Counted from the first letter of the stretch, positions 10,001 through 18,801 are shown. The stretch: 64,000 nucleotides of DNA from Streptomyces polyasparticus (GCF_014493765.1 NZ_JACTVJ010000011.1:248001-312000), one strand, 5' to 3'. The notes: generated by a model not told the origin, from the letters alone. Numbers and translations: made by a program.

Positions 10001-10577
10001 AGCGGCCGTGGTCTACGGCTACTTCCCCTGCGTCTCCAAGGGTGAGGACCTGATCCTCCTCGACGAGCAGGGCAACGAGCGCACCCGCTTCACCTTCCCG
10101 CGTCAGCGCCGCGGCCGCCGTCTGTGCCTCGCGGACTTCTTCCGCCCGGAGGAGTCCGGCGAGATCGATGTGGTGGGCCTGCAGGTCGTCACGGTCGGAT
10201 CGAAGATCGGCGAGGCCACGGCCGAGCTGTTCGAGTCCAACTCCTACCGCGACTACCTCGAACTGCACGGCCTGTCCGTGCAGTTGGCGGAGGCCCTCGC
10301 CGAGTACTGGCACGCGCGGGTCCGCTCCGAGCTCGGCTTCTCGGGCGAGGACCCGTCCGCGATGGAGGACATGTTCGCGCTCAAGTACCGCGGCGCGCGC
10401 TTCTCGCTCGGCTACGGCGCCTGCCCCGACCTGGAGGACCGCGCGAAGATCGCCGAACTCCTGGAGCCGGAGCGCATCGGCGTCCACCTGAGCGAGGAGT
10501 TCCAGCTCCACCCCGAGCAGTCCACCGACGCCATCGTCATCCACCACCCGGAGGCGAAGTACTTCAACGCCCGCTAG
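7053..10577 (+). CDS. metH: Cobalamin-dependent methionine synthase
   Basis: Transfers the methyl group of 5-methyltetrahydrofolate to homocysteine by way of methylcobalamin, giving methionine. 1174 aa, a little shorter than the E. coli enzyme. The homocysteine domain carries its zinc cysteines near residue 88 (TNTFNCN) and in GGCCGTT near 304. Next comes the pterin-binding domain (AIGERTNANGSKKFR). The cobalamin domain has the lower-ligand motif DVHDIGKN at about residue 749. A C-terminal reactivation domain completes the protein. GGGAGC precedes the ATG. It diverges from gylR and appears monocistronic, with a hairpin after the stop. Confidence 0.98.
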   Translation: MASQPTPSMPLLTARDRAAALREAFATRVVVSDGAMGTMLQAQDPTLEDFQNLEGCNEILNVSRPDIVRSVHDAYFAVGTDCVGTNTFNCNHSALGEYDIAHRIQELSLKGAALAREVADEYTAKTGKQRWVLGSMGPGTKLPTLGHIDYRTIRDAYQRNAEGLIEGGADALIVETTQDILQTKAAIVAARKAREIAGIDLPIIVSVTVETTGTMLVGTEIGAALTALEPLGIDMIGMNCATGPAEMSEHLRHLSRNARVPLSCMPNAGLPILTKDGAHYPLSPAELSDAHESFVTEYGLSLVGGCCGTTPEHLRQVVERVQGQVPPAREPRPEPSAASLYQAVPFRQDISYMAIGERTNANGSKKFREAMLEARWDDCVEMAREQIREGAHMLDLCVDYVGRDGVADMEKLAGLFATASTIPIVLDSTELPVLRAGLEKLGGRSVINSVNYEDGDGPESRFAKVTALAKEHGAALIALTIDEEGQARTVEHKVAIAERLIDDLTGNWGIRESDILIDVLTFTICTGQEESRKDGVATIEAIRELKRRHPDVQTTLGLSNISFGLNPAARVLLNSVFLDECVKAGLDSAIVHASKILPIARFDDEQVNTALDLIYDRRDGDYDPLQKLMALFEGVSTKSMKAGKAEELLALPLDERLQRRIIDGEKNGLEADLDEALVDTPALDIVNNTLLEGMKVVGELFGSGQMQLPFVLQSAEVMKTAVAHLEPHMEKVEGEEGKGTIVLATVRGDVHDIGKNLVDIILTNNGYNVVNLGIKQPVSAILEAAEEHRADVIGMSGLLVKSTVIMKENLEELNQRKLAAKFPVILGGAALTRAYVEQDLHEIYEGEVRYARDAFEGLRLMDALIGVKRGVPGAVLPELKQRRVKATGVQVIESAEEEPKGRSDVAVDNPVPEPPFWGTRVIKGIQLKEYASWLDEGALFKGQWGLKQNRKGDGPTYEELVETEGRPRLRGWLDELHTKNLLEAAVVYGYFPCVSKGEDLILLDEQGNERTRFTFPRQRRGRRLCLADFFRPEESGEIDVVGLQVVTVGSKIGEATAELFESNSYRDYLELHGLSVQLAEALAEYWHARVRSELGFSGEDPSAMEDMFALKYRGARFSLGYGACPDLEDRAKIAELLEPERIGVHLSEEFQLHPEQSTDAIVIHHPEAKYFNAR

Positions 10578-10656
10578 AGCGTCCGGGGGAGCCCCCCCCC
10601 CGCATATCTCCCGAGCACTTCGTTCGGACGAGACGTACACTGGTCGGTCCAGTGCA

Positions 10657-10686
10657 GGCCGGTCGCCCTCGGGTGACCGGCCTTCT
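10657..10686 (+). terminator. Hairpin after metH
   Basis: GGCCGGTC pairs with GACCGGCC, with an inner CCC/GGG extension, about 80 bp past the metH stop and just ahead of the HAD gene. A short TTCT follows. It is a likely metH terminator, although it could also shape the HAD leader. Confidence 0.6.
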
Positions 10687-10710
10687 CGTCCCTTACGGAG
10701 GTGTGGCCGG

Positions 10711-11403
10711 ATGACCAGCACGGTCCCCGCAGTCGGTACTCGTACGGCGCAAAGCAATCTGCAGGCCGTGCTGCTCGACATGGATGGCACTCTCGTGGAC
10801 ACCGAGGGCTTCTGGTGGGACGCCGAGGTCCAGGCGTTCGCCCAGCTGGGGCATGCGCTCGACGAGTCCTGGCGCGACGTCGTCGTGGGCGGGCCCATGA
10901 GCCGCAGCGCCGGCTTCCTCATCGAGGCCACCGGCGCCGACATCACCCTGCCCGAGCTGACGACGCTGCTCAACGACACGTTCGAGGACCGCATCAGCCG
11001 CGCTCTGCCGCTGATGCCCGGCGCCTCCCGCCTGCTCACCGAGCTCTCCGCGCACGAGGTGCCCACGGCCCTCGTGTCCGCCTCGCACCGCCGCATCATC
11101 GACCGCGTCCTCGAATCGCTCGGCGCGCACCACTTCGACCTCACCGTGGCCGGTGACGAGGTGCAGCGCACCAAGCCGCACCCCGACCCTTACCTGCACG
11201 CGGCCGCACGCCTGGGCGCCGACCCCGCGCGCTGCGCCGTGGTCGAGGACACCGCCACGGGTGTCGCCGCGGCGGAGGCGGCCGGCTGCCGGGTAGTGGC
11301 GGTCCCTTCGGTGGCGCCGATCGCGCCGAGTCCCGGCCGTACGGTCGTCTCCTCGCTGGAAGAAGTCGACCTTCCGTTCCTGCGGGCATTGGTCCGCCAC
11401 TGA
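10711..11403 (+). CDS. HAD-superfamily phosphatase (beta-phosphoglucomutase-like)
   Basis: Haloacid-dehalogenase-type hydrolase of 230 aa, probably a cytoplasmic phosphatase or mutase on a small phosphorylated metabolite. Motif I is DMDGTLVD (nucleophile Asp23, acid Asp25), motif II lies in LVSASH, motif III is the lysine in RTKPHPDPY, and motif IV is VVEDTATG. A helical cap between motifs I and II makes it subfamily I. ACGGAGG precedes the ATG. The substrate is not predictable. The last codons are the first unit of a 26-bp tandem repeat that continues past the stop. Confidence 0.9.
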   Translation: MTSTVPAVGTRTAQSNLQAVLLDMDGTLVDTEGFWWDAEVQAFAQLGHALDESWRDVVVGGPMSRSAGFLIEATGADITLPELTTLLNDTFEDRISRALPLMPGASRLLTELSAHEVPTALVSASHRRIIDRVLESLGAHHFDLTVAGDEVQRTKPHPDPYLHAAARLGADPARCAVVEDTATGVAAAEAAGCRVVAVPSVAPIAPSPGRTVVSSLEEVDLPFLRALVRH

Positions 11404-11459
11404 TCTCGCGGGCATTGATCCGCCCCTGATGCCGCGGGCATTGATCCGCCCCTGATCGA
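11382..11459. repeat. 26-bp tandem repeat (3 units) spanning the HAD stop codon
   Basis: Units begin at 11382, 11408 and 11434 with the core GCGGGCATTGATCCGCCCCT. The first unit has two substitutions and contains the last codons and the TGA of the HAD gene. Since 26 is not a multiple of three, further copies would change the frame beyond the stop. Confidence 0.9.
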
Positions 11460-11956
11460 TTGGCGGTTACCGGCCACCGGCCGAAAACCCGGTACCCCCG
11501 ATTACGGGAATGCACCCCTCGTTCACCGAGCGTGCAGCGCCGAATGCGGGAGAAACGCAGCGCATTGGCGCGTGTATTTTCCGTGACCCGGGAACGACTA
11601 ATTCCCCTCTTCGGCAATCGAGTTGGCCGCGTGATGTTTGTCACGTGCAGGCCCGTCGACAGGGGGTCGCACCTGTGCTGCGACCCCCGTTCTCGGCGGT
11701 TGTGGGATGGCGTTGTGTCCCGATTGATGGCCGGGTGCACGATACCTTCCGTACCTCGGAATTCGGTCTGTCCGCATCCGCTCCCGCTGTGTGATTACGC
11801 CCAACTCCGGGTCACTGCAACCGACCTGACCCCGCGCACTAATGTCTTCGCGGGAACCCATTCGGGACCACTGAGAACACCGTCATTACCTTCATGCCCT
11901 GCGCACCCACCCCTCGGCGCGGGCGTGCGGGGATCGATCGTTGGAGTACTTCGCGC
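11460..11956. other. Non-coding region upstream of the first solute-binding gene
   Basis: About 500 bp without a convincing gene; open frames here lack codon bias and ribosome sites. It is more AT-rich than its surroundings. It holds a short inverted repeat CGTGA-N6-TCACG at 11630-11645 and, at the end, a GGAG ribosome site at 11943. It presumably carries the promoter and a long leader for the binding-protein genes. Confidence 0.6.
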
Positions 11957-13591
11957 ATGAACCGCAAGACACTGGTGTTGCCGGTCGCCATCGGCCTGCT
12001 CGCCCCTGTCCTCGCCGCCTGCGGCGGCACCGACGGCGGCGGCGACGGCGACGAAGTGATCGTGATCGGCACCACTGACGCGTTCGCGGCCACCTCCAAC
12101 GCGCCCGCGCCGTTCGACCCGGCGTACGCGTACGACGCAGGTTCCTGGAACATCCTGCGCCAGACCGTGCAGACGCTGATGATGGCCCCGCGCGGCGGTG
12201 GCGAGCCCGTACCCGAGGCCGCCGAGAGCTGCCGGTTCAGCGACAACATCAACAAGCGCTACGAGTGCACGCTGCGCAGCGGTCTGAAGTTCGCCAACGG
12301 GGACGAATTGACCTCCAAGGATGTCAAGTTCTCCATCCAGCGCACCCTCGACATCGGCAAGAGCCTCCCGGCCGAGGAGAACAGCGGTGTCTCCTCGCTG
12401 CTCGCGGGCATCGACACCGTCGAGGCGGTCAGCGACACCAAGGTGGTCTTCCACCTCAAGGGCTCCGACGCCACGTTCCCGCACAAGCTCGCCACGCCCG
12501 CCGCGGGCATCGTCGACTCCGAGGCGTACGACCCGAAGAAGCTCCGCGACGGCTTCCAGCTCGACGGCTCGGGCCCGTACACCCTCGAGACCGAGACGAA
12601 GAAGGTCGACGGCGCCGAGCAGGTCGTCAAGGCGGTCTTCACCAAGAACCCGAACTACAAGGGCACGCTGAAGGTCAACAGCGACAAGCTGGAGATCCGG
12701 ACCTTCGAGAAGGCCTCGCAGATGAGCACCGCGCTCAAGAGCGGTGACATCGACGTGATGGGCCGCACGATCGAGCCCGCGCAGATCAAGGACTTCACGG
12801 CAGGCGACGACGAGGGCATCGAGCTCGTGGAGATGCCCGGTCTCGAGATCCGCTACCTCGGCTTCGACACCGACGCCCCGGCCGTCAAGGACAAGGCCGT
12901 CCGCCAGGCCATGGCCCAGGTCGTGAACCGCACCGACCTGGTCGCCGAGGTGTACGGCACGGCCGCCGAGGAGCTGTTCTCGCTGGTGCCGACGAGTATC
13001 ACCGGGCACACCAACTCCTTCTTCAACAAGTACAGCGAGCCGAGCAAGGCGAAGGCCGCGCAGTACCTCAGCAAGGCGGGCGTCAAGACCCCCGTCCCGC
13101 TGACGCTGAACTACACGACCGACCACTACGGTGAGGTCACCAAGCAGGAGTTCGAGGTCCTGCGCGACCAGCTCAACGAGAGTGGTCTGTTCGACGTGAC
13201 CATCGAGGGCAAGCCGTGGAAGGACTTCCGTCCGGCCGAGCTCAAGGGCGAGTACGCCGTCTACGGCATGGGCTGGTTCCCTGACTTCCCGGACGCGGAC
13301 AACTTCCTCGCGCCGTTCGTCGACGAGGAGAACATCCTCAACTCGCCGTACCGGAACCGCCAGATCATCGATTCGCTGATCCCGCAGTCCCGCCAGGAAG
13401 CGGACCGGCCCGCCGCCGCCGACTCGCTCAAGCGCATCCAGGACATCATCGCCGAGGACGTCCCGGTGCTCCCGCTGTGGCAGGGCAAGACCTACGTCGC
13501 CGCCCGCGACGACATCACCGGCGTGGAGTGGGTGCTCAACTCCTCCTCCAACATGCAGCTCTGGGAGCTCGGGCGCGGTATCGGCGAATAA
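11957..13591 (+). CDS. Peptide/nickel-type ABC solute-binding lipoprotein (family 5), copy 1
   Basis: Extracytoplasmic binding protein of an ABC importer (SBP_bac_5), 544 aa. A lipoprotein signal ends in the lipobox LAAC, so the mature protein is anchored by a lipidated cysteine. Family features include the GLKFANGDELTSKDVKFS block and a C-terminal ...PVLPLWQGKTYV segment. The ATG at 11957 is chosen because it directly precedes the signal peptide and has GGAG upstream. A paralogue of similar length follows 85 bp downstream. No permease or ATPase gene lies nearby, so the pair must use a transporter encoded elsewhere. Ligand unknown, probably oligopeptides. Confidence 0.9.
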   Translation: MNRKTLVLPVAIGLLAPVLAACGGTDGGGDGDEVIVIGTTDAFAATSNAPAPFDPAYAYDAGSWNILRQTVQTLMMAPRGGGEPVPEAAESCRFSDNINKRYECTLRSGLKFANGDELTSKDVKFSIQRTLDIGKSLPAEENSGVSSLLAGIDTVEAVSDTKVVFHLKGSDATFPHKLATPAAGIVDSEAYDPKKLRDGFQLDGSGPYTLETETKKVDGAEQVVKAVFTKNPNYKGTLKVNSDKLEIRTFEKASQMSTALKSGDIDVMGRTIEPAQIKDFTAGDDEGIELVEMPGLEIRYLGFDTDAPAVKDKAVRQAMAQVVNRTDLVAEVYGTAAEELFSLVPTSITGHTNSFFNKYSEPSKAKAAQYLSKAGVKTPVPLTLNYTTDHYGEVTKQEFEVLRDQLNESGLFDVTIEGKPWKDFRPAELKGEYAVYGMGWFPDFPDADNFLAPFVDEENILNSPYRNRQIIDSLIPQSRQEADRPAAADSLKRIQDIIAEDVPVLPLWQGKTYVAARDDITGVEWVLNSSSNMQLWELGRGIGE

Positions 13592-13625
13592 CGCCCGTAC
13601 CCGCCCGGCCGATTGCTGACCACAC

Positions 13626-13651
13626 GGGCACGCCCCACCAGGGGCGTGCCC
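13626..13651 (+). terminator. Perfect 11-bp hairpin between the two binding-protein genes
   Basis: GGGCACGCCCC acca GGGGCGTGCCC lies in the 85-bp gap. There is no T-run. It may be a partial terminator or an mRNA-stabilising structure that lowers expression of the second gene relative to the first. Confidence 0.5.
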
Positions 13652-13676
13652 CGCACGACTCACCCCCGGGGAACCA

Positions 13677-15260
13677 GTGAACATACGTAAGTCCTGGCCT
13701 GCGCCGATCCTCGCGGCCGGACTCGCCGCGGGCCTGCTGAGCGGCTGCGGTACGGAGCAAGGCGCCGGCGGCGGCGAGGACGGCGAGATCGTGGTCGGCA
13801 TGTCCGACGACGTGCTGGCCACCGACCCGGCGTCCGGTTACGACCCGGGCTCCTGGCTGCTCTTCAACAACGTCTTCCAGTCGCTCCTGTCGTTCCCCAA
13901 GGGGGGTACGGACCCGGAGCCCGAGGCCGCCGAGTCCTGCACGTTCACGGACTCCGCGACCAAGGAGCTCACCTGCAAGCTGCGTGACGGTCTGAAGTTC
14001 AGCAACGGCAACGACCTGACCTCGAAGGACGTCAAGTACTCCTTCGACAGGACCGTGAAGATCGACGACCCCGACGGCCCCGCCGTCATGTTCAGCTCGC
14101 TCGACAAGATCACGACTCCGGACGCCCGGACGGTGGTCTTCCACCTCAAGACGCCCGACGCGACCTTCCCCAGCAAGATCGCCTCCGGTGCCGGCTCGAT
14201 CGTCGACCACCGCGAGTACCCCGCCGACAAGCTCCGCAAGGACGGCAAGGCGGTCGGCTCGGGTCCGTACACACTCGACGCGTTCGGCAAGAACGAGGCG
14301 GCGTTCAAGGTGAACGGCTCCTACAAGGGCAATGCCGAGACCCAGAACTCCGGTGTGACCCTGCGCTTCTTCCACAACGACCGCAAGAAGCTGAAGCAGG
14401 CGATGCTCGCGGGCGACATCGACATCGCCTACCGAGGCCTGTCGGCCGGTGACATCGCCGACCTGAACAACAGCACCTCGTCCGAGCAGAGGGCCGAGGT
14501 CATCGAGGGCAGCAGCGCCGAGGTGCAGCACATCGTCCTCAACATGAACGACCCGGTCGTCGGCAAGCTCGGTGTGCGCAAGGCCCTCGCCTACCTCATC
14601 GACCGCCAGAAGCTGGTCTCCGAGGTGCACGACCAGACCGCCTCGCCGCTGTACTCGATCGTCCCGGCCGGTATCGAAGGCCACAACACGGCCTTCTTCG
14701 ACACCTACGGCGGCACCCCGCAGCCCGACAAGGCCGAGCAGGCGCTGCGCGCCGAGGGCATCACCGACAAGGTCGAGCTCACGCTGTGGGCCACGCCCTC
14801 GCGCTACGGCCCGGCCACCGTCGAGGAGTTCGAGGCGATCGCCAAGCAGCTCAACGACAGCGGCCTGTTCCAGGCCACGGTGAAGTCGGTGGAGTTCGAG
14901 CAGTACGAGAAGGACGTCGAGGCCGGCAAGTACGGCTTCTACGTGAAGGGCTGGGTCCCGGACTACCCGGACCCGGAGAACTTCACCCAGCCGTTCTTCG
15001 GCAAGGGCAACGTCCTGATGAACGACTACACCAACGAGACGATCACCGGCGAGATCATCCCGGGCACCGCCGCGCAGACCGACCGCACGGAGACCCAGGA
15101 CCAGTTCCACCGGCTGCAGGACATCGTCGCCGAGGAGATCCCGATCATCCCGCTGTGGCAGGGCAAGCAGTACGCGGTCGTCGGCGAGGAGATCTCCGGC
15201 GTGGAGTGGTGCCTCGACGCCTCGACGGTCTTCCGCTTCTGGGAGCTCCACAAGGGCTGA
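13677..15260 (+). CDS. Peptide/nickel-type ABC solute-binding lipoprotein (family 5), copy 2
   Basis: Second family-5 binding protein, 527 aa, clearly paralogous to its upstream neighbour: both share the YDPGSW-like N-terminal block, PEAAESC, LTSKDVK and the PLWQGK ending. It starts with GTG after GGGGAA; the signal peptide ends in the lipobox LLSGC. Probably co-transcribed with copy 1. Identity between the copies is moderate by eye, so the duplication is old and the two may bind different ligands. A strong terminator follows. As with copy 1, no membrane or ATPase component is adjacent. Confidence 0.9.
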   Translation: MNIRKSWPAPILAAGLAAGLLSGCGTEQGAGGGEDGEIVVGMSDDVLATDPASGYDPGSWLLFNNVFQSLLSFPKGGTDPEPEAAESCTFTDSATKELTCKLRDGLKFSNGNDLTSKDVKYSFDRTVKIDDPDGPAVMFSSLDKITTPDARTVVFHLKTPDATFPSKIASGAGSIVDHREYPADKLRKDGKAVGSGPYTLDAFGKNEAAFKVNGSYKGNAETQNSGVTLRFFHNDRKKLKQAMLAGDIDIAYRGLSAGDIADLNNSTSSEQRAEVIEGSSAEVQHIVLNMNDPVVGKLGVRKALAYLIDRQKLVSEVHDQTASPLYSIVPAGIEGHNTAFFDTYGGTPQPDKAEQALRAEGITDKVELTLWATPSRYGPATVEEFEAIAKQLNDSGLFQATVKSVEFEQYEKDVEAGKYGFYVKGWVPDYPDPENFTQPFFGKGNVLMNDYTNETITGEIIPGTAAQTDRTETQDQFHRLQDIVAEEIPIIPLWQGKQYAVVGEEISGVEWCLDASTVFRFWELHKG

Positions 15261-15274
15261 CAACCCCCGGACCG

Positions 15275-15316
15275 AGCAAAGGAGGGCCGCCCCGACCGGG
15301 GCGGCCCTCCTTTGCT
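15275..15316. terminator. Strong bidirectional terminator (19-bp perfect stem)
   Basis: AGCAAAGGAGGGCCGCCCC gacc and its exact reverse complement lie between two convergent genes. The A/T-rich stem base gives TTTGCT on either strand. It terminates the binding-protein transcript and the response-regulator transcript. Confidence 0.92.
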
Positions 15317-15365
15317 GTGCTGCGGAAGTGACCGCGGTGCGACCGCGGTGCGCCGGGTGCGGCTC

Positions 15366-16037
15366 CTACTGGGCACCAGGCCGTACGAGACCGCTCTCGT
15401 ACGCGTAGACCGCGGCCTGTACGCGGTCCCTGAGCCCCAGCTTGGTCAGCACATGGCCGACATGGGTCTTCACGGTGGTTTCGCTGACGAACAGGTCGGC
15501 GGCGATCTCCGCGTTGGACAGACCGCGTGCCACCAGCTTGAGCACCTCGACCTCGCGCTCGGTCAGGGTGTTCAGGGTGTCAGGCACGGGCTCCTCGCCG
15601 GACGGCAGATGATCGGCGTACTTGTCGAGCAGCCGGCGCGTGATGCTCGGCGCGAGCATCGCCTCGCCGGCCGCGACCACACGGATCGCCTGGACCAGCT
15701 CATGGGCGGGCGCGTCCTTGAGCAGAAAGCCGCTCGCACCCGCCTTGAGGGCCTCCACCACGTACTCGTCCAGATCGAACGTGGTGAGCACGAGCACCTT
15801 GGCCGGGCCGTCCCGCTCGGGTCCGGTGATCTGCCGGGTGGCCTCGACGCCGTCCATCCGGGGCATCCGGATGTCCATGAGCACGACATCCGGCTGCAGC
15901 GCACGCACCTGGTCGAGTGCCTGCAGACCGTCCCCGGCCTCCCCGACCACCGCGAGATCCTGCTCGGCTTCCAGAATCATCCGGAACCCGGTGCGCAGCA
16001 GCGGCTGGTCGTCGACCAGCAGGACGCGGATCGCCAC
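15366..16037 (-). CDS. NarL/FixJ-family response regulator, no partner kinase nearby
   Basis: Two-component transcription factor of 223 aa. The receiver domain has the acidic pair VDD (Asp9, Asp10), phospho-acceptor Asp55 in LMDIRMPRMDG, and the conserved lysine in FLLKDAP. A LuxR-type helix-turn-helix (LTEREVEVLKLVARGLSN) occupies about residues 155-210. The GTG at 16037 is chosen because AAGGAG lies 7 nt upstream; the frame opens further to 16067 without such a site. No histidine kinase is adjacent: the next genes are a nuclease and the convergent binding protein. It is an orphan regulator, or it works with a distant kinase. Confidence 0.9.
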   Translation of the reverse strand: MAIRVLLVDDQPLLRTGFRMILEAEQDLAVVGEAGDGLQALDQVRALQPDVVLMDIRMPRMDGVEATRQITGPERDGPAKVLVLTTFDLDEYVVEALKAGASGFLLKDAPAHELVQAIRVVAAGEAMLAPSITRRLLDKYADHLPSGEEPVPDTLNTLTEREVEVLKLVARGLSNAEIAADLFVSETTVKTHVGHVLTKLGLRDRVQAAVYAYESGLVRPGAQ

Positions 16038-16083
16038 GGCATATCTCCTTCGCTCGGCGCGGTCCAAGCCCTCGCGACGAGGA

Positions 16084-17010
16084 CTAGACCGGCCCCATTG
16101 TGCCCTGAGCGTCCCCTGCCGGACGCGGCGGCCTGATCTGCAGCGGATACGGCGGGGGAGTGCCGCCGAATTCCGGACACACCGCCTGGTGGTCGCACCA
16201 GCCGCAGAGCTTGCTGGGCCGCGGCCGCCAGTCGCCGCTCTCCGTGGCCTCCCGGATCGCCTCCCACAGCGCGTGCAGTTTGCGCTCCACCCGCTCCAGG
16301 TCGGCCATCACCGGGTCGTACGTCAGGACGTCGCCGCTGCCGAGATAGACCAGCTGCAGACGGCGCGGGATGACGCCCTTCAGACGCCACACCACGAGCG
16401 CGTAGAACTTCATCTGGAACAGCGCGCCGTCCGCGTACTCAGCCCGCGGCGCCTTGCCCGTCTTGTAGTCGACGATCCGCACCTCCCCGGTGGGCGCCAC
16501 GTCCACCCGGTCGATGATGCCGCGCAGCTTGAGCCCCGAGTCCAGGCTGGCCTCGACGAACAGCTCCCGCTCGGCCGGCTCGAGCCGCGTGGGGTCCTCC
16601 AGCGTGAACCAGCGCTCGACCAGGGCCTCCGCCTCGGTGAGCCACTGCGCGAGCTGATCGCCCGCGGTCCGCTCGTCGCTGTCCTCGAACAGCTCAGCCA
16701 GCTCCGGCTTTGACTCCTTGAGCCGGTCCCACTGGCCGGGGATCAGCGACTTGGCACGCGGCGCGGTGCGCTCGGCGGCCGGCGCGTCGAAGAGCCGCTC
16801 GAGGACCGCGTGCACCAGCGTGCCGCGGGTGGCGGCCGGGCTCGGCTTCTCCGGCAGTTTGTCGATCACCCGGAAGCGATAGAGCAGCGGGCACTGCATG
16901 AAGTCGCTTGCCCGCGAAGGCGAGAGCGACACGGGAGGTGTGGCCGTCACCCCGCCGGCGGGACCGGCGACGGTCGCTGCGGGCTCGCCGGCCTCGGTGC
17001 TGTTGTCCAT
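16084..17010 (-). CDS. RecB-family PD-(D/E)XK nuclease with Fe-S cysteines
   Basis: Predicted single-domain exonuclease of 308 aa (PDDEXK_1, Cas4/AddB-like). The nuclease core reads RGTLVHAVLERLF (metal His), then the Asp of GIIDRVDV, DYKTGK (catalytic Asp and Lys) and QMKFYAL (QxxxY). Four cysteines, one in FMQCPLL near the N-terminus and three in CGWCDHQAVC near the C-terminus, match the C...CX2CX5C pattern that binds a 4Fe-4S cluster in AddB and Cas4. The ATG at 17010 is the first plausible start; much longer N-terminal frames are low-complexity. There is no helicase next to it, so it probably acts alone or with an unlinked partner in DNA repair. Confidence 0.87.
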   Translation of the reverse strand: MDNSTEAGEPAATVAGPAGGVTATPPVSLSPSRASDFMQCPLLYRFRVIDKLPEKPSPAATRGTLVHAVLERLFDAPAAERTAPRAKSLIPGQWDRLKESKPELAELFEDSDERTAGDQLAQWLTEAEALVERWFTLEDPTRLEPAERELFVEASLDSGLKLRGIIDRVDVAPTGEVRIVDYKTGKAPRAEYADGALFQMKFYALVVWRLKGVIPRRLQLVYLGSGDVLTYDPVMADLERVERKLHALWEAIREATESGDWRPRPSKLCGWCDHQAVCPEFGGTPPPYPLQIRPPRPAGDAQGTMGPV

Positions 17011-17227
17011 GGACAAGACCCTACGGCCCGTGACTGACAACGGACGCATACCATCGACGGCAGACCGTAAGCGCTGCATGATCGTGAGAGAGTGACGCAC
17101 GCGCAACGCCCCGCCGGCACACGGCTGTCGGGCAGGCGGCGCGTACGTGGGACGGCGGCATGGACGGCCTCGCACGAACGCTGGACGACGGGCACCACGG
17201 GCACGACGGGGACTGAAGGGGCGCACA

Positions 17228-18742
17228 GTGGACGAGAGCGGCGCGAGCGGACTGCCGCGGACCGGCGGCGGGGACAGCGGTCCCCCGTCCGAACAGGATG
17301 CCGCGGTGACGCCCGCCGACCCGGAACGCACGGACTCCACGAAGCCCGCGGATTCCCCGAGGCCCACGGACACCGCGAGGCCCACGGACACCGCGAAGCC
17401 CACGGACACCGCGAAGCCCACGGACTCCCCGCAGCCCAAGGCGCGGACCGAGCGCCCCGGAACCTCCGGCGCCGCCGGCCCCGAGCAGGCGCCCGCGCCC
17501 GTACGGGCGGCCGCAAGCAGCGACAAAGGCGACGCCGGGAGCGACGACGTCAAGGGGAGCGGCACCGCTCAGGAGAAGCAGGAGAAGAAGGCACCGGGCG
17601 GCGGCCTCCTCATGGGCCGCATCTTCGGCGTACCGATCTATGTCGCGCCCAGCTGGTTCCTCGTCGCCGCCCTGATCACCTGGGTCTTCGGCGGCCAGCT
17701 CGACCGCGTCCTGCCGGAGCTCGGCGGCGCCCGCTATCTCGTCGCCCTCTTCTTCGCCGTGGCGTTCTACGCCTCGGTCCTCGTCCACGAGCTCGCCCAC
17801 ACCGTGGCGGCCCTGCGCTACAAGCTCCCGGTGCGCAAGATCCAGCTGCAGTTCTTCGGCGGCGTCTCGGAGATCGAGAAGGAGTCCGAGACCCCGGGCC
17901 GCGAGTTCGTGCTCGCCTTCGTCGGACCGCTGCTCTCGCTGGTCCTCGCCGGTGTCTTCTACGCCGGGATGCAGGCCGTCGAACCCGGCACCGTCCCCGG
18001 CGTCCTGATCGCGGGCCTGATGATCTCGAACCTGATCGTGGCCGCGTTCAACCTGCTGCCCGGCCTGCCCCTGGACGGCGGCCGGATGCTGCGCGCCGTC
18101 GTCTGGAAGATCACGGGCAAGCCCATGAGCGGCACGGTCGCCGCCGCCTGGGTCGGCCGCGCCCTCGCCGTCTCCGTACTGATCGGCCTGCCGCTGCTCA
18201 CGCAGTCCGGCGCACTCGGCGCCGAGGCCACCGACTCCGTCGGCATGGACACCGTCACCGATGCCCTGCTCGCCGCGATCCTGGCGGCGATCATCTGGAC
18301 CGGCGCGGGCAACAGCCTGCGCATGGCCCGGCTGCGCGAGCGCCTGCCCGAGCTGCGCGCCCGCACGCTCACCCGCCGCGCCGTCCCCGTCGAGTCCGCA
18401 ACCCCGCTCTCCGAGGCCCTGCGCCGCGCCAACGACGCCGGCGCCCGTGCGCTGGTCGTCGTGAACGGCCACGGCGATCCCGTCGCGGTCGTACGGGAGG
18501 CCGCCATCGTCGGCGTCCCCGAGCACCGCCGTCCCTGGGTCGCCGTCAGCGGCCTCGCCCAGGACCTCACCGAGGGCATGAAGGTCTCGGCGGAACTGTC
18601 CGGCGAGGAGCTCCTCGACACCCTGCGCGCCACCCCCGCCACCGAGTACCTGGTCGTCGAGGACACCGGCGAGATCTACGGAGTCCTGTCCACCTCGGAC
18701 GTGGAGCGCGCCTTCGTCAAGGCGATGGACCGCTCCGGCTGA
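17228..18742 (+). CDS. Site-2 protease-like membrane metalloprotease (M50) with CBS domains
   Basis: Intramembrane zinc protease of 504 aa, likely cutting transmembrane anti-sigma or regulatory proteins. The N-terminal ~130 residues are low-complexity, rich in Pro, Thr and Asp, and include a hexapeptide repeat. About six membrane helices follow, with the zinc motif HELAH at residue 187 and the third-ligand motif [11 protein letters not shown] near 280. The C-terminal part resembles a CBS pair (from about residue 390), a nucleotide-sensing module. GTG at 17228 follows GAAGGGG. It diverges from the RecB-like gene, and the trmI start lies 60 bp downstream, so the two may be co-transcribed. Confidence 0.88.
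   Translation: MDESGASGLPRTGGGDSGPPSEQDAAVTPADPERTDSTKPADSPRPTDTARPTDTAKPTDTAKPTDSPQPKARTERPGTSGAAGPEQAPAPVRAAASSDKGDAGSDDVKGSGTAQEKQEKKAPGGGLLMGRIFGVPIYVAPSWFLVAALITWVFGGQLDRVLPELGGARYLVALFFAVAFYASVLVHELAHTVAALRYKLPVRKIQLQFFGGVSEIEKESETPGREFVLAFVGPLLSLVLAGVFYAGMQAVEPGTVPGVLIAGLMISNLIVAAFNLLPGLPLDGGRMLRAVVWKITGKPMSGTVAAAWVGRALAVSVLIGLPLLTQSGALGAEATDSVGMDTVTDALLAAILAAIIWTGAGNSLRMARLRERLPELRARTLTRRAVPVESATPLSEALRRANDAGARALVVVNGHGDPVAVVREAAIVGVPEHRRPWVAVSGLAQDLTEGMKVSAELSGEELLDTLRATPATEYLVVEDTGEIYGVLSTSDVERAFVKAMDRSG
17362..17433 (+). repeat. 18-bp in-frame tandem repeat coding for a PTDTA-type hexapeptide
   Basis: Four units of GCCCACGGACACCGCGAR start at 17362, 17380, 17398 and 17416, the last one diverged. 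They encode repeated (K/R)PTDTA hexapeptides in the disordered N-terminus of the membrane protease. Copy number probably varies between strains. Confidence 0.9.
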
Positions 18743-18801
18743 CCGCCGGACGCACATCGGCCGTGGTGAGCGGGCCTCCCCACGGCCGGTAGGCTGTTCA
18801 C

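Noticed and set aside
16084-17010. RecB-like nuclease considered as Cas4
   Set aside because: The Fe-S cysteine pattern fits, but there is no CRISPR array or other cas gene; stand-alone RecB-like nucleases are common in actinobacteria.
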